Made by a program: the position numbers and the translations under genes. DNA of 64,000 nucleotides from DATFCK01 sp963728975. Lineage in GTDB: Bacteria > Verrucomicrobiota > Verrucomicrobiia > Chthoniobacterales > UBA10450. Under the pieces are notes generated by a model that was not told the origin of the DNA, searched no databases, and saw only the letters and a list, made by a program, of their open reading frames with translations. The stretch is taken from contig CAVSMF010000002.1 in NCBI GenBank assembly GCA_963728975.1, positions 186,001-250,000 on the forward strand. The letters run 5' to 3'. Of the stretch, positions 17,597 through 26,073 are shown in pieces; within the stretch, counting starts at the first letter, position 1; each line of letters begins with the position of its first letter.

Positions 17597-17705
17597 CTGA
17601 AGTCTTAGCCAGGTGCGAGCCTGGGGGGTCGATCTTTGAATTTTGAGGGTCACGAACCGGGGTCAGTCTGGGCTTGCCCTGATTTTTCGGACAGTTTCTT
17701 GGGGA

Positions 17706-18554
17706 TCAATTCCTTTGGTCTATTTGTGTTAGTTGGGATTCAAACTTGATTGGGCTCAAGTAAGCAAGAGCGGAGTGCATCCGGATGCGGTTGTAGAAGG
17801 TTTCGATGTAATCGAAGATGGCGGTGCGAGCCTCGGCCAGGGTAGTGAAGCGATGGTGGTAAACGAGTTCGTATTTGATGGTACTCCAAAAGGACTCGAT
17901 GAAGGCGTTGTCGTAGCAGTTGCCTTTGCGGCTCATGGAAGCGAGCAGACGATGTTGAGCGAGTGTCTGTCGGTAGGCGGCGCTGGCGAACTGAGCTCCT
18001 CGATCAGAGTGAAGGATGAGAGGTTGATGAGGACATCGCTGATCTAAGGCCATGCGCAGAGCGGCAATGACGAGCTGGGCATCGAGGATTTGATGCATGG
18101 CCCAGCCGATCACGCGCCGGGTAAAAACATCCAGGACGGCAACCAGGTATAGCCAACCCTGGCCGGTTAGAACGCAAGTTGCGTCGGTTGCCCAGACTTG
18201 ATCTGGACGTTGTATGGTTAAGCTACGTACGCGGTTAGGGGCAATTGGACCGCCGTGCCGGCTGTCGGTCGTTGCCACCCGATATTTGGACCGCTGCCGG
18301 GCAAAGATTCGCTCCAGGCGCATCAGCCGTGCAATGCGGTTACGTCGCCCTGGGCAACCCATCGCTTGAGCCAGCCGTGGACTGCCATAGGTCTGACGAC
18401 TACGCGCAAACTCCTCTTTGATCCGCTCTCGCAAACGCTCGTTCTCCAGCTGGCGCGGGCCGGGTTGATGCTGGCGATTCTTCCAGTCGTAATAGCCGCT
18501 ACGCGACACCAGCAACGCTTCACACAACCAGGCTACTTTGTGTTGGCCGCTCAT
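17706..18554 (-). CDS. IS3-family transposase OrfB (DDE integrase)
   Basis: The 282-residue frame holds an rve integrase core with catalytic residues in WATDATCV, LILHSDRGAQF and DNAFIESFW. The HTH-like start SRSGYYDWKNRQ is present. The frame extends upstream of ATG 18554 with family-like residues (RYARIQA), suggesting the normal product is an OrfAB fusion made by frameshifting rather than from this ATG. The ATG also overlaps the OrfA stop by 4 nt. It appears intact. Confidence 0.9.
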   Translation of the reverse strand: MSGQHKVAWLCEALLVSRSGYYDWKNRQHQPGPRQLENERLRERIKEEFARSRQTYGSPRLAQAMGCPGRRNRIARLMRLERIFARQRSKYRVATTDSRHGGPIAPNRVRSLTIQRPDQVWATDATCVLTGQGWLYLVAVLDVFTRRVIGWAMHQILDAQLVIAALRMALDQRCPHQPLILHSDRGAQFASAAYRQTLAQHRLLASMSRKGNCYDNAFIESFWSTIKYELVYHHRFTTLAEARTAIFDYIETFYNRIRMHSALAYLSPIKFESQLTQIDQRN

Positions 18555-18898
18555 CGCTTGGATTCGGGCATACCTCTGTGCGGCACTTCGGAGAGGATGC
18601 CCAGTGATTTTTTTAAGACTTCGCGTTGCTCTAAAAGTTTGGCGTTTTCCGCACGCAAGCGACGGACCTCCGCTTCAAGTGCTTCAACGCTGCGCCTGGA
18701 CTTGGGTTCGCTCTTCGATGTGTTGGATTCGCGTTCCAAGTGCGCCCAACGATAAAGCAGCGGCGGGCGGATACCCAGTTCGGCCGCTACCTTGGCCGCG
18801 CTGCGTCCGCTGTTGCGCCACAGCTCTAGCGCCTCCTGTTTGTATTGATCAGAGTAACTCGCCCTCTCGCGCGCAGGTTTCCTTAACTGTGTTTTCAT
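18551..18898 (-). CDS. IS3-family OrfA (HTH), with slippery heptamer
   Basis: The 115-residue protein has a transposase HTH_8 region (KQEALELWRNSGRSAAKVAA, then ELGIRPPLLYRW) and a leucine-zipper helix (VEALEAEVRRLRAENAKLLE). A run of seven A on the coding strand (18608-18614, within the LKKS codons) fits a programmed -1 frameshift site that would join OrfA to OrfB. The start at 18898 follows an aaaga sequence and matches the fragment copy at 16528. Confidence 0.88.
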   Translation of the reverse strand: MKTQLRKPARERASYSDQYKQEALELWRNSGRSAAKVAAELGIRPPLLYRWAHLERESNTSKSEPKSRRSVEALEAEVRRLRAENAKLLEQREVLKKSLGILSEVPHRGMPESKR

Positions 18899-18951
18899 GT
18901 GGGCTTTCTTTGGGTTTTGACCCCAAGCCCACTGTCCGTCAATTCAATGCA

Positions 18952-19501
18952 ACCCTAGTCCTCACTTTTGACACAAGTCCGCGAAAAGCTGGGAGTTTGA
19001 CCGGCCGTTGCCAGCCTCCCTTATTCTAAAGCATCGCTTTTCACCAAAACCGAGCCACCGGCTGCCTGGATGCGCTCGCTCTGCTCGGCAACTCCCGAAA
19101 ATTCCGATTCCGGTGCCCGGCCTTCACCAAGACCGCGTCGCCGGGTTCCCTAAGTGGATTCGTCCGGGTTCTCACCACTTCCCGCCGTAGAGTTCGCGCC
19201 TGCGAACCGCCGGCCTCCCGCCCAAGCATGTCCCCGTCCAGCCGTAAAGTTGGCTGCCGCCAACGCTGCCGTAAAGTTCGCTCCCCGCGAACCGTTGTTT
19301 TCACCAAAACCCCGTCGCCGACTTCCCTAGGCCCATTCGCAAAATCTCAGGGCCTCCCGTCGTAAAGTTCGCTCCCTGCGAACCGTAATTCTGCACCACC
19401 ACAGTGAGCGCAGGGGAAAACGAAGAAGGTCTTGCGTCGATATACGTGAATCACGTATATCACTGAAACTCAGGTGAGCATAATACCAACCGGCGACTGG
19501 A
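18952..19501. other. gene-free stretch with repeated aaagttcgc hairpins
   Basis: No gene is convincing. Four related small palindromes of the form ccgtaaagttcgctccctgc followed by gaaccg are at about 19181-19205, 19240-19262, 19269-19292 and 19369-19391; the second has diverged to gttggctgccgccaac. Their spacing is irregular, so it is not a CRISPR array. The XRE operator follows at 19439. Confidence 0.5.
19439..19461. promoter_or_regulatory. palindromic operator candidate upstream of the XRE gene
   Basis: gatatacgtga-a-tcacgtatatc is a perfect 11+1+11 palindrome located about 40 bp before the XRE start. An almost identical copy follows the gene at 19770-19792, differing only in the central base. 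Confidence 0.7.
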
Positions 19502-19771
19502 ATGAGCTGTCGAAAACGTAAAATCAACGATCATCGCGGCCAGCGAGATCCGGAAAGTTTAAGTGAGCGGATTTACCAATGGCGGGAGGCGCGCAATCTT
19601 TCGCAGAGCGAGGCCGCCATCGAACTGAACTTGTCGAAGCGCACCCTGCAGGAGTGGGAACAAGGCCGGGCGGCGCCGACGCACCTCGGATTGATTGCGC
19701 TGGAAGCGATCATTGGCCCGATTAATCGGATAGCCGGGCGCCGTCGCCGGAAACATCCGCGCAGGTGCTGA
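19502..19771 (+). CDS. XRE-family helix-turn-helix regulator
   Basis: The 89-residue protein contains the HTH_3 fold: LSERIYQWREARNLSQSEAA, then IELNLSKRTLQEWEQGRAAP. It ends with a basic tail (RRRRKHPRRC). It has no partner toxin gene beside it. Perfect palindromes bracket the gene, one of which overlaps its stop codon, so autoregulation is likely. Confidence 0.8.
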   Translation: MSCRKRKINDHRGQRDPESLSERIYQWREARNLSQSEAAIELNLSKRTLQEWEQGRAAPTHLGLIALEAIIGPINRIAGRRRRKHPRRC

Positions 19772-19792
19772 TATACGTGATTCACGTATATC
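19770..19792. promoter_or_regulatory. palindromic operator candidate at the XRE stop
   Basis: gatatacgtga-t-tcacgtatatc is the second 11+1+11 palindrome; it overlaps the TGA of the XRE gene (19769-19771). The distance from the first copy is 331 bp, suitable for looping by a dimeric repressor, but this is inference. Confidence 0.65.
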
Positions 19793-19856
19793 AAAGTCGG
19801 CCGGGTCGAATGTTGATGTTTAAGGATTAAGCGATCTGCCTCGGCCGGAAACGGCG

Positions 19857-21218
19857 TCATTCATCCGCTTGGTGTGCCTCGTGCAGACTGTGCGCGGGCA
19901 GCGCGAGCGCGCAGGAAAATGTTCCGGCGCTGACTGCAATCATCATCAGCAAGCCTAACCGAAATCCGCCTACGGTCGCGGCCAGGACAAACGCGCTGAC
20001 GCCGAGCGCGGCGCCGATCTGCCGGATGAATTGCTGGCTGGTGGTGGCGCTACCCATGCGGGCAACCGGGACGCTATTCTGCACCACGACCGTGAGCGCG
20101 GGCGAGAGCAGTCCCATTCCTGCGCCTGAAATGAGCGCCGCGGCGACGACCCAGCCCAGTCCGTGTTCGAATGCGACCATGAAAAAGAGTAGCCCCAGAA
20201 TATGCACAACAATTCCAATCACACTCGGAAGTCGTTCCCCGATTCGATGGACCAATCGCCCAGAAGCGAAGGCGAACGTGCTCCAGCCGATGGTAAACGC
20301 GCCAACCACCAGGCCTACGAACGCGCGGTTGTCGTGAAAAGCGGCGTTGGTTGCGAGTGGCAGATAAGCGCTCAGGCCGAACCCGCTGAAAAAGGCGAGG
20401 AATGACGAAGAAATCGATGACGCGTAGCCGGCATGATGAAAAAACGTCAACGGCAGAATCGGATGCGGCGTTCGTCCCTCGTGCCAGACAAAGATGGCAA
20501 ACAGAATGATTCCGGCGCCAACGAGCGCGGCCTGGATCAGTCCGATTTGTCCTTCACCGAGATCGACAAACGCCCACATCAGGCAACTGCCGCCGGCGCC
20601 GGCCAGAAACGCGCCGGCAAAATCGAATTTTCCTACGCTATGTCCGATACTCTCGTGCATTCCGGCGATCACGAGGAAGCCGGCCACAATGGCAATCGGC
20701 ACGTTGATCAGGAACGCCCAGCGCCATGAAACATGGGTCACGATCAGCGTTCCGAGGAGTGGTCCGGCGACACTGGCGACCGCCCAGGCGCTGCTGGCCG
20801 CGCCCAGGGCCTTTCCTCGTTTGTTAGGCGGATAAACAACTCCGAGCAGAACAAACGGAAGCGTGGCAACGGCTCCCGCTCCGATGCCCTGGATGGCGCG
20901 AGCGCCGATGAATTCCATCATCGTGCGCGCGACGGCGCAGAGCCCGCTCCCGACCGTGAACGCGACAATCCCGATGAGATACGTGCGCCGGCGTCCCCAG
21001 CGATCGGACCCCGGTCCCCAGATCGGCATCGATACGGCAGCGGCGAGCATGTAAGCCGCAAATGTCCAAGCGTAGAGGTGGGCGCCGCCAAGCTCAGGCA
21101 ACGCTACCGGGATCACCGTGCTGACGATCGTGTTGTCGAGACCGGCCAGAATGATCGTGAACAACACACCGAGCAAGACCAGCACGCCGCTGTGTCTGGA
21201 GGAATGAGCCGTTCGCAT
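19857..21218 (-). CDS. MFS transporter, DHA2-like drug exporter
   Basis: I start at ATG 21218 (453 residues). The protein is hydrophobic with about 14 transmembrane segments. Motifs are LDNTIVSTVIPVALPEL (helix 1), WGPGSDRWGRRRTYLIGI (the loop 2-3 motif A) and GPLLGTLIVTHVSWRWAFLI (motif C), all typical of the EmrB/QacA subgroup. It is predicted to export toxic compounds in exchange for protons. No partner membrane-fusion gene lies beside it. Confidence 0.88.
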   Translation of the reverse strand: MRTAHSSRHSGVLVLLGVLFTIILAGLDNTIVSTVIPVALPELGGAHLYAWTFAAYMLAAAVSMPIWGPGSDRWGRRRTYLIGIVAFTVGSGLCAVARTMMEFIGARAIQGIGAGAVATLPFVLLGVVYPPNKRGKALGAASSAWAVASVAGPLLGTLIVTHVSWRWAFLINVPIAIVAGFLVIAGMHESIGHSVGKFDFAGAFLAGAGGSCLMWAFVDLGEGQIGLIQAALVGAGIILFAIFVWHEGRTPHPILPLTFFHHAGYASSISSSFLAFFSGFGLSAYLPLATNAAFHDNRAFVGLVVGAFTIGWSTFAFASGRLVHRIGERLPSVIGIVVHILGLLFFMVAFEHGLGWVVAAALISGAGMGLLSPALTVVVQNSVPVARMGSATTSQQFIRQIGAALGVSAFVLAATVGGFRLGLLMMIAVSAGTFSCALALPAHSLHEAHQADE

Positions 21219-21585
21219 GTTCCATATTGCGCGTAACGCTGCGCACTGCAAAAAAAGTTGGAACGTTGAGGGAAAGTCGGAAGAGTTTTAAGCACCAAGT
21301 TCCAACCTCGCCACGGCGAGTCCGTCCGGCGGCGGACACCAAACTCCAGGGAAATCTCAATCACCAAGCTCCAGACAGCGAATGGGGGGCAGTAACAAAT
21401 CTTGACCAAGCATTCAGGCCAGAGCGCCGCGAATTTCCCTGGATCGATCGGATCGTTAGGCCGAAGTTCGCCTGGCACCCGCGGATCAGATTCGCGTGAA
21501 CCGACAAAAGCGGACACGCGGACATATTGAAGCAGCGACCCGTTGATTCCTTGATCATTTTGATCACGGGAAGATACTTGGGCTC
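21219..21585. other. gene-free stretch with a degenerate RAYT-end copy
   Basis: No gene. At 21387-21408 the sequence gggggcagtaacaaatcttg (then ac) resembles the RAYT element end (ggggtcagtcaacaaatctt, then gac), with one gap. The rest appears featureless. Confidence 0.5.
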
Positions 21586-22173
21586 ATGAATCTGAAACTC
21601 AATACCGCGAGAATCATGGGCATGTTTTTCGTCGCGCTACTCCTCCTCGTGCCGGCCGTCCCGGCTCCCGGACAACAAATTCCCGCGGATGAGCTTCCTC
21701 CTCCCGGCACTGATACCGGGCTCGTTGGCAAGTACGATCCGCAAAATGGAATCGCTCAACTGATCCGCGACAAGAGTAGTGAATCGGCTGCATCGAAGAT
21801 TTTCGAAGATGAACATGTGCTCGTTTTCATGCCGCTGCCGGAGGAAGAGGTGGTCGCCCCAGGCCACGTGCTCGTGGTCCCGAAACGAATGGGCGCGCGA
21901 AATTTATTGGACCTCAAGCCGGACGAGATGTGTGCCCTGCTCGCTGCGGTTCAAAAAGCGGCCATCGCACAGAAAAAAGGACTGGGAGCAACCGGTTTCA
22001 GAGTGCAGTCAAATAACGGACTCAGCAGCAGCCAAACCGTTTACCATCCGCATTTTCACGTCATACCTTCGTATGGAGGGAAAGCGCCCGGAACTCCCGC
22101 GCCGAGAAGGAAGCTTTCGGACGCGGAGTACAAAGACGTCGCAGCGAAGCTGCGCGCAGCCTGGCCGAAATAG
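21586..22173 (+). CDS. HIT-family (histidine triad) protein, secreted form
   Basis: The 195-residue protein begins with a probable signal peptide (hydrophobic from about residue 12, ending PAPGQQ). The HIT fold follows: DEHVLVFMPLPEEEVVAPGH, then VLVVPKR, and the active-site triad His154-Pro-His156-Phe-His158. HIT enzymes hydrolyse or transfer nucleoside phosphates. An exported HIT protein is less usual. Confidence 0.88.
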   Translation: MNLKLNTARIMGMFFVALLLLVPAVPAPGQQIPADELPPPGTDTGLVGKYDPQNGIAQLIRDKSSESAASKIFEDEHVLVFMPLPEEEVVAPGHVLVVPKRMGARNLLDLKPDEMCALLAAVQKAAIAQKKGLGATGFRVQSNNGLSSSQTVYHPHFHVIPSYGGKAPGTPAPRRKLSDAEYKDVAAKLRAAWPK

Positions 22174-22210
22174 GAGCACACAACAGGTGCAGATCTCAAC
22201 CTGTGACATT

Positions 22211-22231
22211 CGCGAGAGCTAAAGGCTCGCG
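22211..22231. terminator. weak hairpin after the HIT gene
   Basis: cgcgag-agctaaagg-ctcgcg gives a 6-bp stem followed only by ggttctt, so a rho-independent terminator is possible but not strong. Confidence 0.25.
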
Positions 22232-22315
22232 GTTCTTGGTGAATCTTATTCGTCGGCGAAGAAGCCCGGAGCGCGGAGCGACGGCCGCATCCGATTTACC
22301 CGGGTTCGGCTCTTA

Positions 22316-22759
22316 CTAGATGCGTTCCCAAGTCAAAACGTACCTCAATGATTCGCCACCGGATACGATGGGAGGGCTGGAGAGCAACAGGCGAGAGCCC
22401 TCGAACTTGAACTGACGGAGCTGATCGTTGCCGATCCAATTCGGGTACGATGCCCCCCGAACGTGGTGAATTACAGTTTTGTTCGCCGGATCAATCGTGT
22501 AGGTGCCGAAATAGGAAGTCATACCGTCGAATGCCGCTCGGACTTCCGCATCTGTGCCGCGACCGGGATCGTTGGCGGCGAAGCGCGGACGGTCGTTCCT
22601 CATGACATGGGCGGACATGTTGCCCGCGGCGTCATAAAACAGCTGGCCGAACACCTGTTTTCCCAGTGGGAACTGAAGCTGACCGTTCGAATCGCGCGCT
22701 TCAAATGATACCAGCCGCCATGTTCCCAGAAGACTTGGAGCGGAATGTGACTGAGCCAT
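22316..22759 (-). CDS. lipocalin-like domain protein
   Basis: Starting at ATG 22759 gives 147 residues. It holds the Lipocalin_5 pattern: LLGTWRLVSFEARDSNGQLQ, then the mid-region FGQLFYDAAGNMSAHVMRND and a closing SGGESLRYVLTWERI. The family forms a beta-barrel of unknown ligand; no signal peptide is seen. A truncated duplicate of its 5' end is at 6464-6578. Confidence 0.8.
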   Translation of the reverse strand: MAQSHSAPSLLGTWRLVSFEARDSNGQLQFPLGKQVFGQLFYDAAGNMSAHVMRNDRPRFAANDPGRGTDAEVRAAFDGMTSYFGTYTIDPANKTVIHHVRGASYPNWIGNDQLRQFKFEGSRLLLSSPPIVSGGESLRYVLTWERI

Positions 22760-22891
22760 GTTTGGAGACGCGATCATCGCACCCGCTACGACATAACGAA
22801 ATCCGAAAAAATTGGAGGCTATGAGCGGTCGCCGAGGTTTATGCGAAGGTGTAATATCTAATGTCAGGAGAGGGGACTAATTATCGAAGAG

Positions 22892-23275
22892 ATGGATGAG
22901 CACAGTATTCGCGAGAAAATAGATCGACATTGGGCCGCTTCCGCCGCGGGCGATCAAGTTGGCGAACACGAAATCTATCACGAGGACGTTGTTTGCGAGT
23001 ACCCGCAGTCAGGCGAGATAATTTACGGTCGGCGAAATCTGCAGGCGCTGCGTAGCCACCACCCGGATAAGCCATCCGAGTTTACCGTCAGGCGGATCGT
23101 AGGAGAAGGTAAGCTCTGGGTTAGCGAGTACGTGATTAACTACGGCGGCAAACGAATGTTTACCGTGAGTGTGATGGAGTTTCGAGACGGAAAAGTGTCG
23201 CACGAGACACAATATTTCGCCGATCCATTTGCTGCTCCTGCCTGGCGCGCCCAATGGGTCGGGCGCACGCCGTGA
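22892..23275 (+). CDS. SnoaL/NTF2-like protein
   Basis: The product of 127 residues shows the NTF2-like cone fold: IREKIDRHWAASAAGDQVGE, DVVCEYPQSGEIIYGRRNLQ, and the closing strands FTVSVMEFRDGKVSHETQYF. Family members include small isomerases and ligand-binding proteins. Neighbour of, and divergent from, the lipocalin-like gene. Confidence 0.8.
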   Translation: MDEHSIREKIDRHWAASAAGDQVGEHEIYHEDVVCEYPQSGEIIYGRRNLQALRSHHPDKPSEFTVRRIVGEGKLWVSEYVINYGGKRMFTVSVMEFRDGKVSHETQYFADPFAAPAWRAQWVGRTP

Positions 23276-23549
23276 TTCGCCCGGACATTCCCGAACACTC
23301 GGACCGAACCGGAGGCGAACCGGTCGCACTTTCCGCAATACAGTTACGCTCCCCGCTAGTGCATCCAGAGTGTTCCCTGGATATGGGTTGCCGCAGAGCG
23401 GCGTGATTGTAACTTTACTTTCATACTACGGGTTGGAGATTTCTCTCAGCGCCAGGTTCGTCAGGCGTCTCCGCAAGAAGAGCTCCGCCTGACCGACTTT
23501 CCGCCGGGAAACCGCGACGTTGGGTCCGGTCGCACAACTGGAGTAAACA

Positions 23550-24239
23550 ATGAAGATACTGATGGTACTGACCTCCCATGATCAACTGGGCAACACTGGT
23601 CGCAAAACTGGTTTCTGGCTGGAGGAATTTGCCGCACCCTACTTTGTCTTTAGAGACGCCGGCGTTCAACTGACACTCGCGTCTCCCAAAGGCGGACAGC
23701 CGCCGATCGATCCCAAGAGCGACTTGCCCGAAAATCAAACTGACGCGATGACGCGGTTCAAAAAAGATTCGGCGGCGCAGCAGGCTCTGTCGCAGACCAT
23801 CAAGCTGGCCGGCGCGAAATCGGAGGATTACGACACGATCTTCTATGTCGGAGGTCACGGCCCGATGTGGGACCTTGTCGATAATCCTGTCTCGATCGCA
23901 TTGATCGAGTCCTTCTATAACTCCGGCAAGCCGGTCGCCGCAGTCTGCCATTCACCGGCCGTTTTCCACAAGGTCACCTATAAGGGTGAGTCACTGGTGA
24001 AAGGTAAGCGGGTTACGGGCTTCACCAACGGCGAAGAAGAAGCTGTTCATCTCACGCATGTTGTTCCCTTCCTGGTCGAGGACGAACTGAAGCGAGTAGG
24101 TGGCCGGTATGAGAAAGCCGCCGATTGGGCGCCATTCTCAATCATCGATGGACGCATCGTCACTGGACAAAATCCAGCATCGTCCACGTCCGCTGCCCGA
24201 GATCTCCTGAGTGTACTGACCACGGAACACGCGGCTTAA
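23550..24239 (+). CDS. DJ-1/PfpI-family type 1 glutamine amidotransferase-like protein
   Basis: The 229-residue protein has the family core: GLN-type entry KILMVLTSHDQLGNTGRKTG, VGGHGPMWDL, and the nucleophile elbow AVCHSPAVF with Cys133. Glu in FWLEEFAAPYFVFRDAG is placed like the family's conserved acid. This architecture (Hsp31/ThiJ-like) includes glyoxalase III and chaperone activities. No signal peptide. Confidence 0.88.
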   Translation: MKILMVLTSHDQLGNTGRKTGFWLEEFAAPYFVFRDAGVQLTLASPKGGQPPIDPKSDLPENQTDAMTRFKKDSAAQQALSQTIKLAGAKSEDYDTIFYVGGHGPMWDLVDNPVSIALIESFYNSGKPVAAVCHSPAVFHKVTYKGESLVKGKRVTGFTNGEEEAVHLTHVVPFLVEDELKRVGGRYEKAADWAPFSIIDGRIVTGQNPASSTSAARDLLSVLTTEHAA

Positions 24240-24250
24240 GATGTGACGCA

Positions 24251-24281
24251 GGTCAGAGGTCAGAGGTCGGAAGTCGGAGGA
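24251..24281. repeat. ggtcaga short tandem repeat block
   Basis: ggtcagaggtcagaggtcgg followed by aagtcggagg, related to blocks near 25845-25918, 40365-40392 and 41970-41990. Confidence 0.55.
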
Positions 24282-24362
24282 TATCCGCAGTGACGAGTGA
24301 CGAGCGACGAATGCGAGAAGAACAGGTGCGAAACGCGCCTGACGCACGATATTAGCGGCCTT

Positions 24363-25802
24363 ATGTCATTCCGCGCACTCAATCTCTCTCCCCAAATGTT
24401 GCAGGCTGTGGACGACGCGGGCTACACCGAGCCGACTCCGATTCAGATCGCGGCGATCCCGCTCATTCTCGCGGGACACGATGTCATTGGGATCGCGCAG
24501 ACGGGCACGGGAAAGACGGCTGCCTTCGTTCTGCCGATTCTAATGAAGCTCGCAGAATCGAAACAGATGGTTGGGGGAAGCAATCAGGCATCACACGAGC
24601 GGACGGTTACGGCGGGCCGTCCCTACCAAAAGAATATTCACAATCGCCAGTCCGGTCCGCCAGCCGGACGGACTCGTCCCATGGCGGGCTCGGAGCGCGG
24701 CCCGCGCGCTCTGGTGGTCGCGCCGACGCGAGAACTGGTGGTGCAGATCGAGGAGAACGTTCGCGCTTATGCGAAACACGTTCCGTTGCGCATGGCCACG
24801 GTTTTCGGCGGCGTGAGCGAACGTCCGCAGATCGAGGCGTTGCGTTCCGGTGTCGATCTGGTCGTTGCTACACCGGGGCGTTTGATCGATCTGATGGATC
24901 AGCGGGTCGCCAACCTTTCGGGCATCGAGTTTCTCGTGCTCGACGAGGCCGATCGAATGCTCGACATGGGTTTTCTTCCGCCGATCCGCCGGATCGTGAA
25001 AGCGTTGCCGCAAAAACGCCAGACGCTCATGTTCTCCGCTTCGCTCTCGAGCGAAATCGAGCAGTTGACCCACCAGTTCCAACATTCGCCCAGGATTGTG
25101 GAGATTGGCCGCCGGGCGAACCCGGCCGAAACGGTCACGCAATTTGCCTACGAAGTTCGCCCGCATTTGAAGTCGGCGCTGCTGCTGCATCTCCTGAGCG
25201 AGCCGAAATTCGACACGGTCCTTGTTTTCGCGCGGACCAAGCACGGCGCCGACAAGATCGCGCGCCGTCTCGAGGGCAGCGGGATCAAAACGGGAACCAT
25301 CCATTCCAATCGTTCGCAGAACCAGCGGCTCCGCGCGCTGAAGGATTTCAAGTCCGGCGCCGTCCGTGTTCTCGTTGCCACCGACATCGCCGCCCGCGGC
25401 ATCGATGTGGATGGGATCTCGCACGTGGTGAACTACGATTTTCCGATGCACTCGGAAGATTATGTCCATCGCATCGGACGCACCGGCCGCGCCCACGCCA
25501 TCGGTGATGCGATCAGTTTTATTACGCCGGAAGATCAGGGGCCGTTGCGTTCGCTCGAGCGTTTCATCGGCCGCGGGATCTTACGGAAAAAGGCGGAGGG
25601 TTTCGATTACAATCAGGCTGCGCCGCCAGGCGATGAGCGGAGCCGGGGAGCGCGCGTCCCGCAGCGAAAGATCGAGCCACGATTACCGGGAAATTCTCCG
25701 CGTGGAAGCGGCGACGCCCCGCACGGCCAGGTCGGGTGGCGTTTCCGGAATGCTTCATCGAACAACCGTCCGCCGCGCAGATCTTATCGAAGGCACCGTT
25801 GA
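24363..25802 (+). CDS. rhlE: RhlE-type DEAD-box RNA helicase
   Basis: Starting at ATG 24363 (479 residues). All motifs are visible: Q motif (GYTEPTPIQIAAIP), I (AQTGTGKT), Ia (APTREL), II (DEAD), III (SAS), and the C-domain IV-VI (HRIGRTGRAHAIG). Between the first helicase helix (ILMKLAES) and APTREL it has an unconserved insert of about 35 residues rich in Gly, Arg and Pro, encoded by a hairpin-forming stretch (24651-24676). The C-tail is basic and low-complexity, as usual. Role: cold or ribosome-related RNA unwinding. Confidence 0.9.
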   Translation: MSFRALNLSPQMLQAVDDAGYTEPTPIQIAAIPLILAGHDVIGIAQTGTGKTAAFVLPILMKLAESKQMVGGSNQASHERTVTAGRPYQKNIHNRQSGPPAGRTRPMAGSERGPRALVVAPTRELVVQIEENVRAYAKHVPLRMATVFGGVSERPQIEALRSGVDLVVATPGRLIDLMDQRVANLSGIEFLVLDEADRMLDMGFLPPIRRIVKALPQKRQTLMFSASLSSEIEQLTHQFQHSPRIVEIGRRANPAETVTQFAYEVRPHLKSALLLHLLSEPKFDTVLVFARTKHGADKIARRLEGSGIKTGTIHSNRSQNQRLRALKDFKSGAVRVLVATDIAARGIDVDGISHVVNYDFPMHSEDYVHRIGRTGRAHAIGDAISFITPEDQGPLRSLERFIGRGILRKKAEGFDYNQAAPPGDERSRGARVPQRKIEPRLPGNSPRGSGDAPHGQVGWRFRNASSNNRPPRRSYRRHR

Positions 25803-25844
25803 TTCAGAGGTCCCGCCTAGGCCAAGGCTTCGGCGTGGCAAGCA

Positions 25845-25901
25845 CAGGACAGAGGACAGAGGACAGAGGACAGAGGACAGAGAACAGAGGACAGAGGACA
25901 G
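25845..25901. repeat. aggacag heptamer array (about 8 units)
   Basis: Eight head-to-tail heptamers aggacag (one aga variant) lie 45 bp after the RhlE stop, then end in acgtcggaagtcgg. Such arrays slip readily, so copy number may vary between strains. Confidence 0.8.
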
Positions 25902-26073
25902 ACGTCGGAAGTCGGAGACTATTGCCGGGTTTGCGATTTCAGTTTGCGATGAGGAGACAAATTCTTTCCGGCCACCAATGTTGTTCCCTGCGCCGGCTCC
26001 TTGTTTCGAAAGAAGAGGAAGAAATGGGATTAACGCTCACTTTGGACAGTAAGTTTCAGGCGAGATTCGCATC

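Larger units (their letters stand above)
17675..18951 (-). mobile_element. complete IS3-family insertion sequence
   Basis: About 1.28 kb with OrfA and OrfB. The ends tgccctgatttttcggacag (left) and the reverse complement of the right end, tgcattgaattgacggacag, match at 15 of 20 positions and both continue with t. No clear target-site duplication is visible, so exact ends are approximate. It lies next to a ggggtcagtct stretch related to the REP ends upstream. Confidence 0.85.

Noticed and set aside
19181..19391. A second CRISPR-like reading of the aaagttcgc repeats
   Set aside because: Irregular spacing, variable repeats and no cas genes.
24591..25496. A 301-codon minus-strand frame opposite RhlE
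   Set aside because: Antisense to the helicase core; its sequence is a complement of conserved motifs, not an independent gene.
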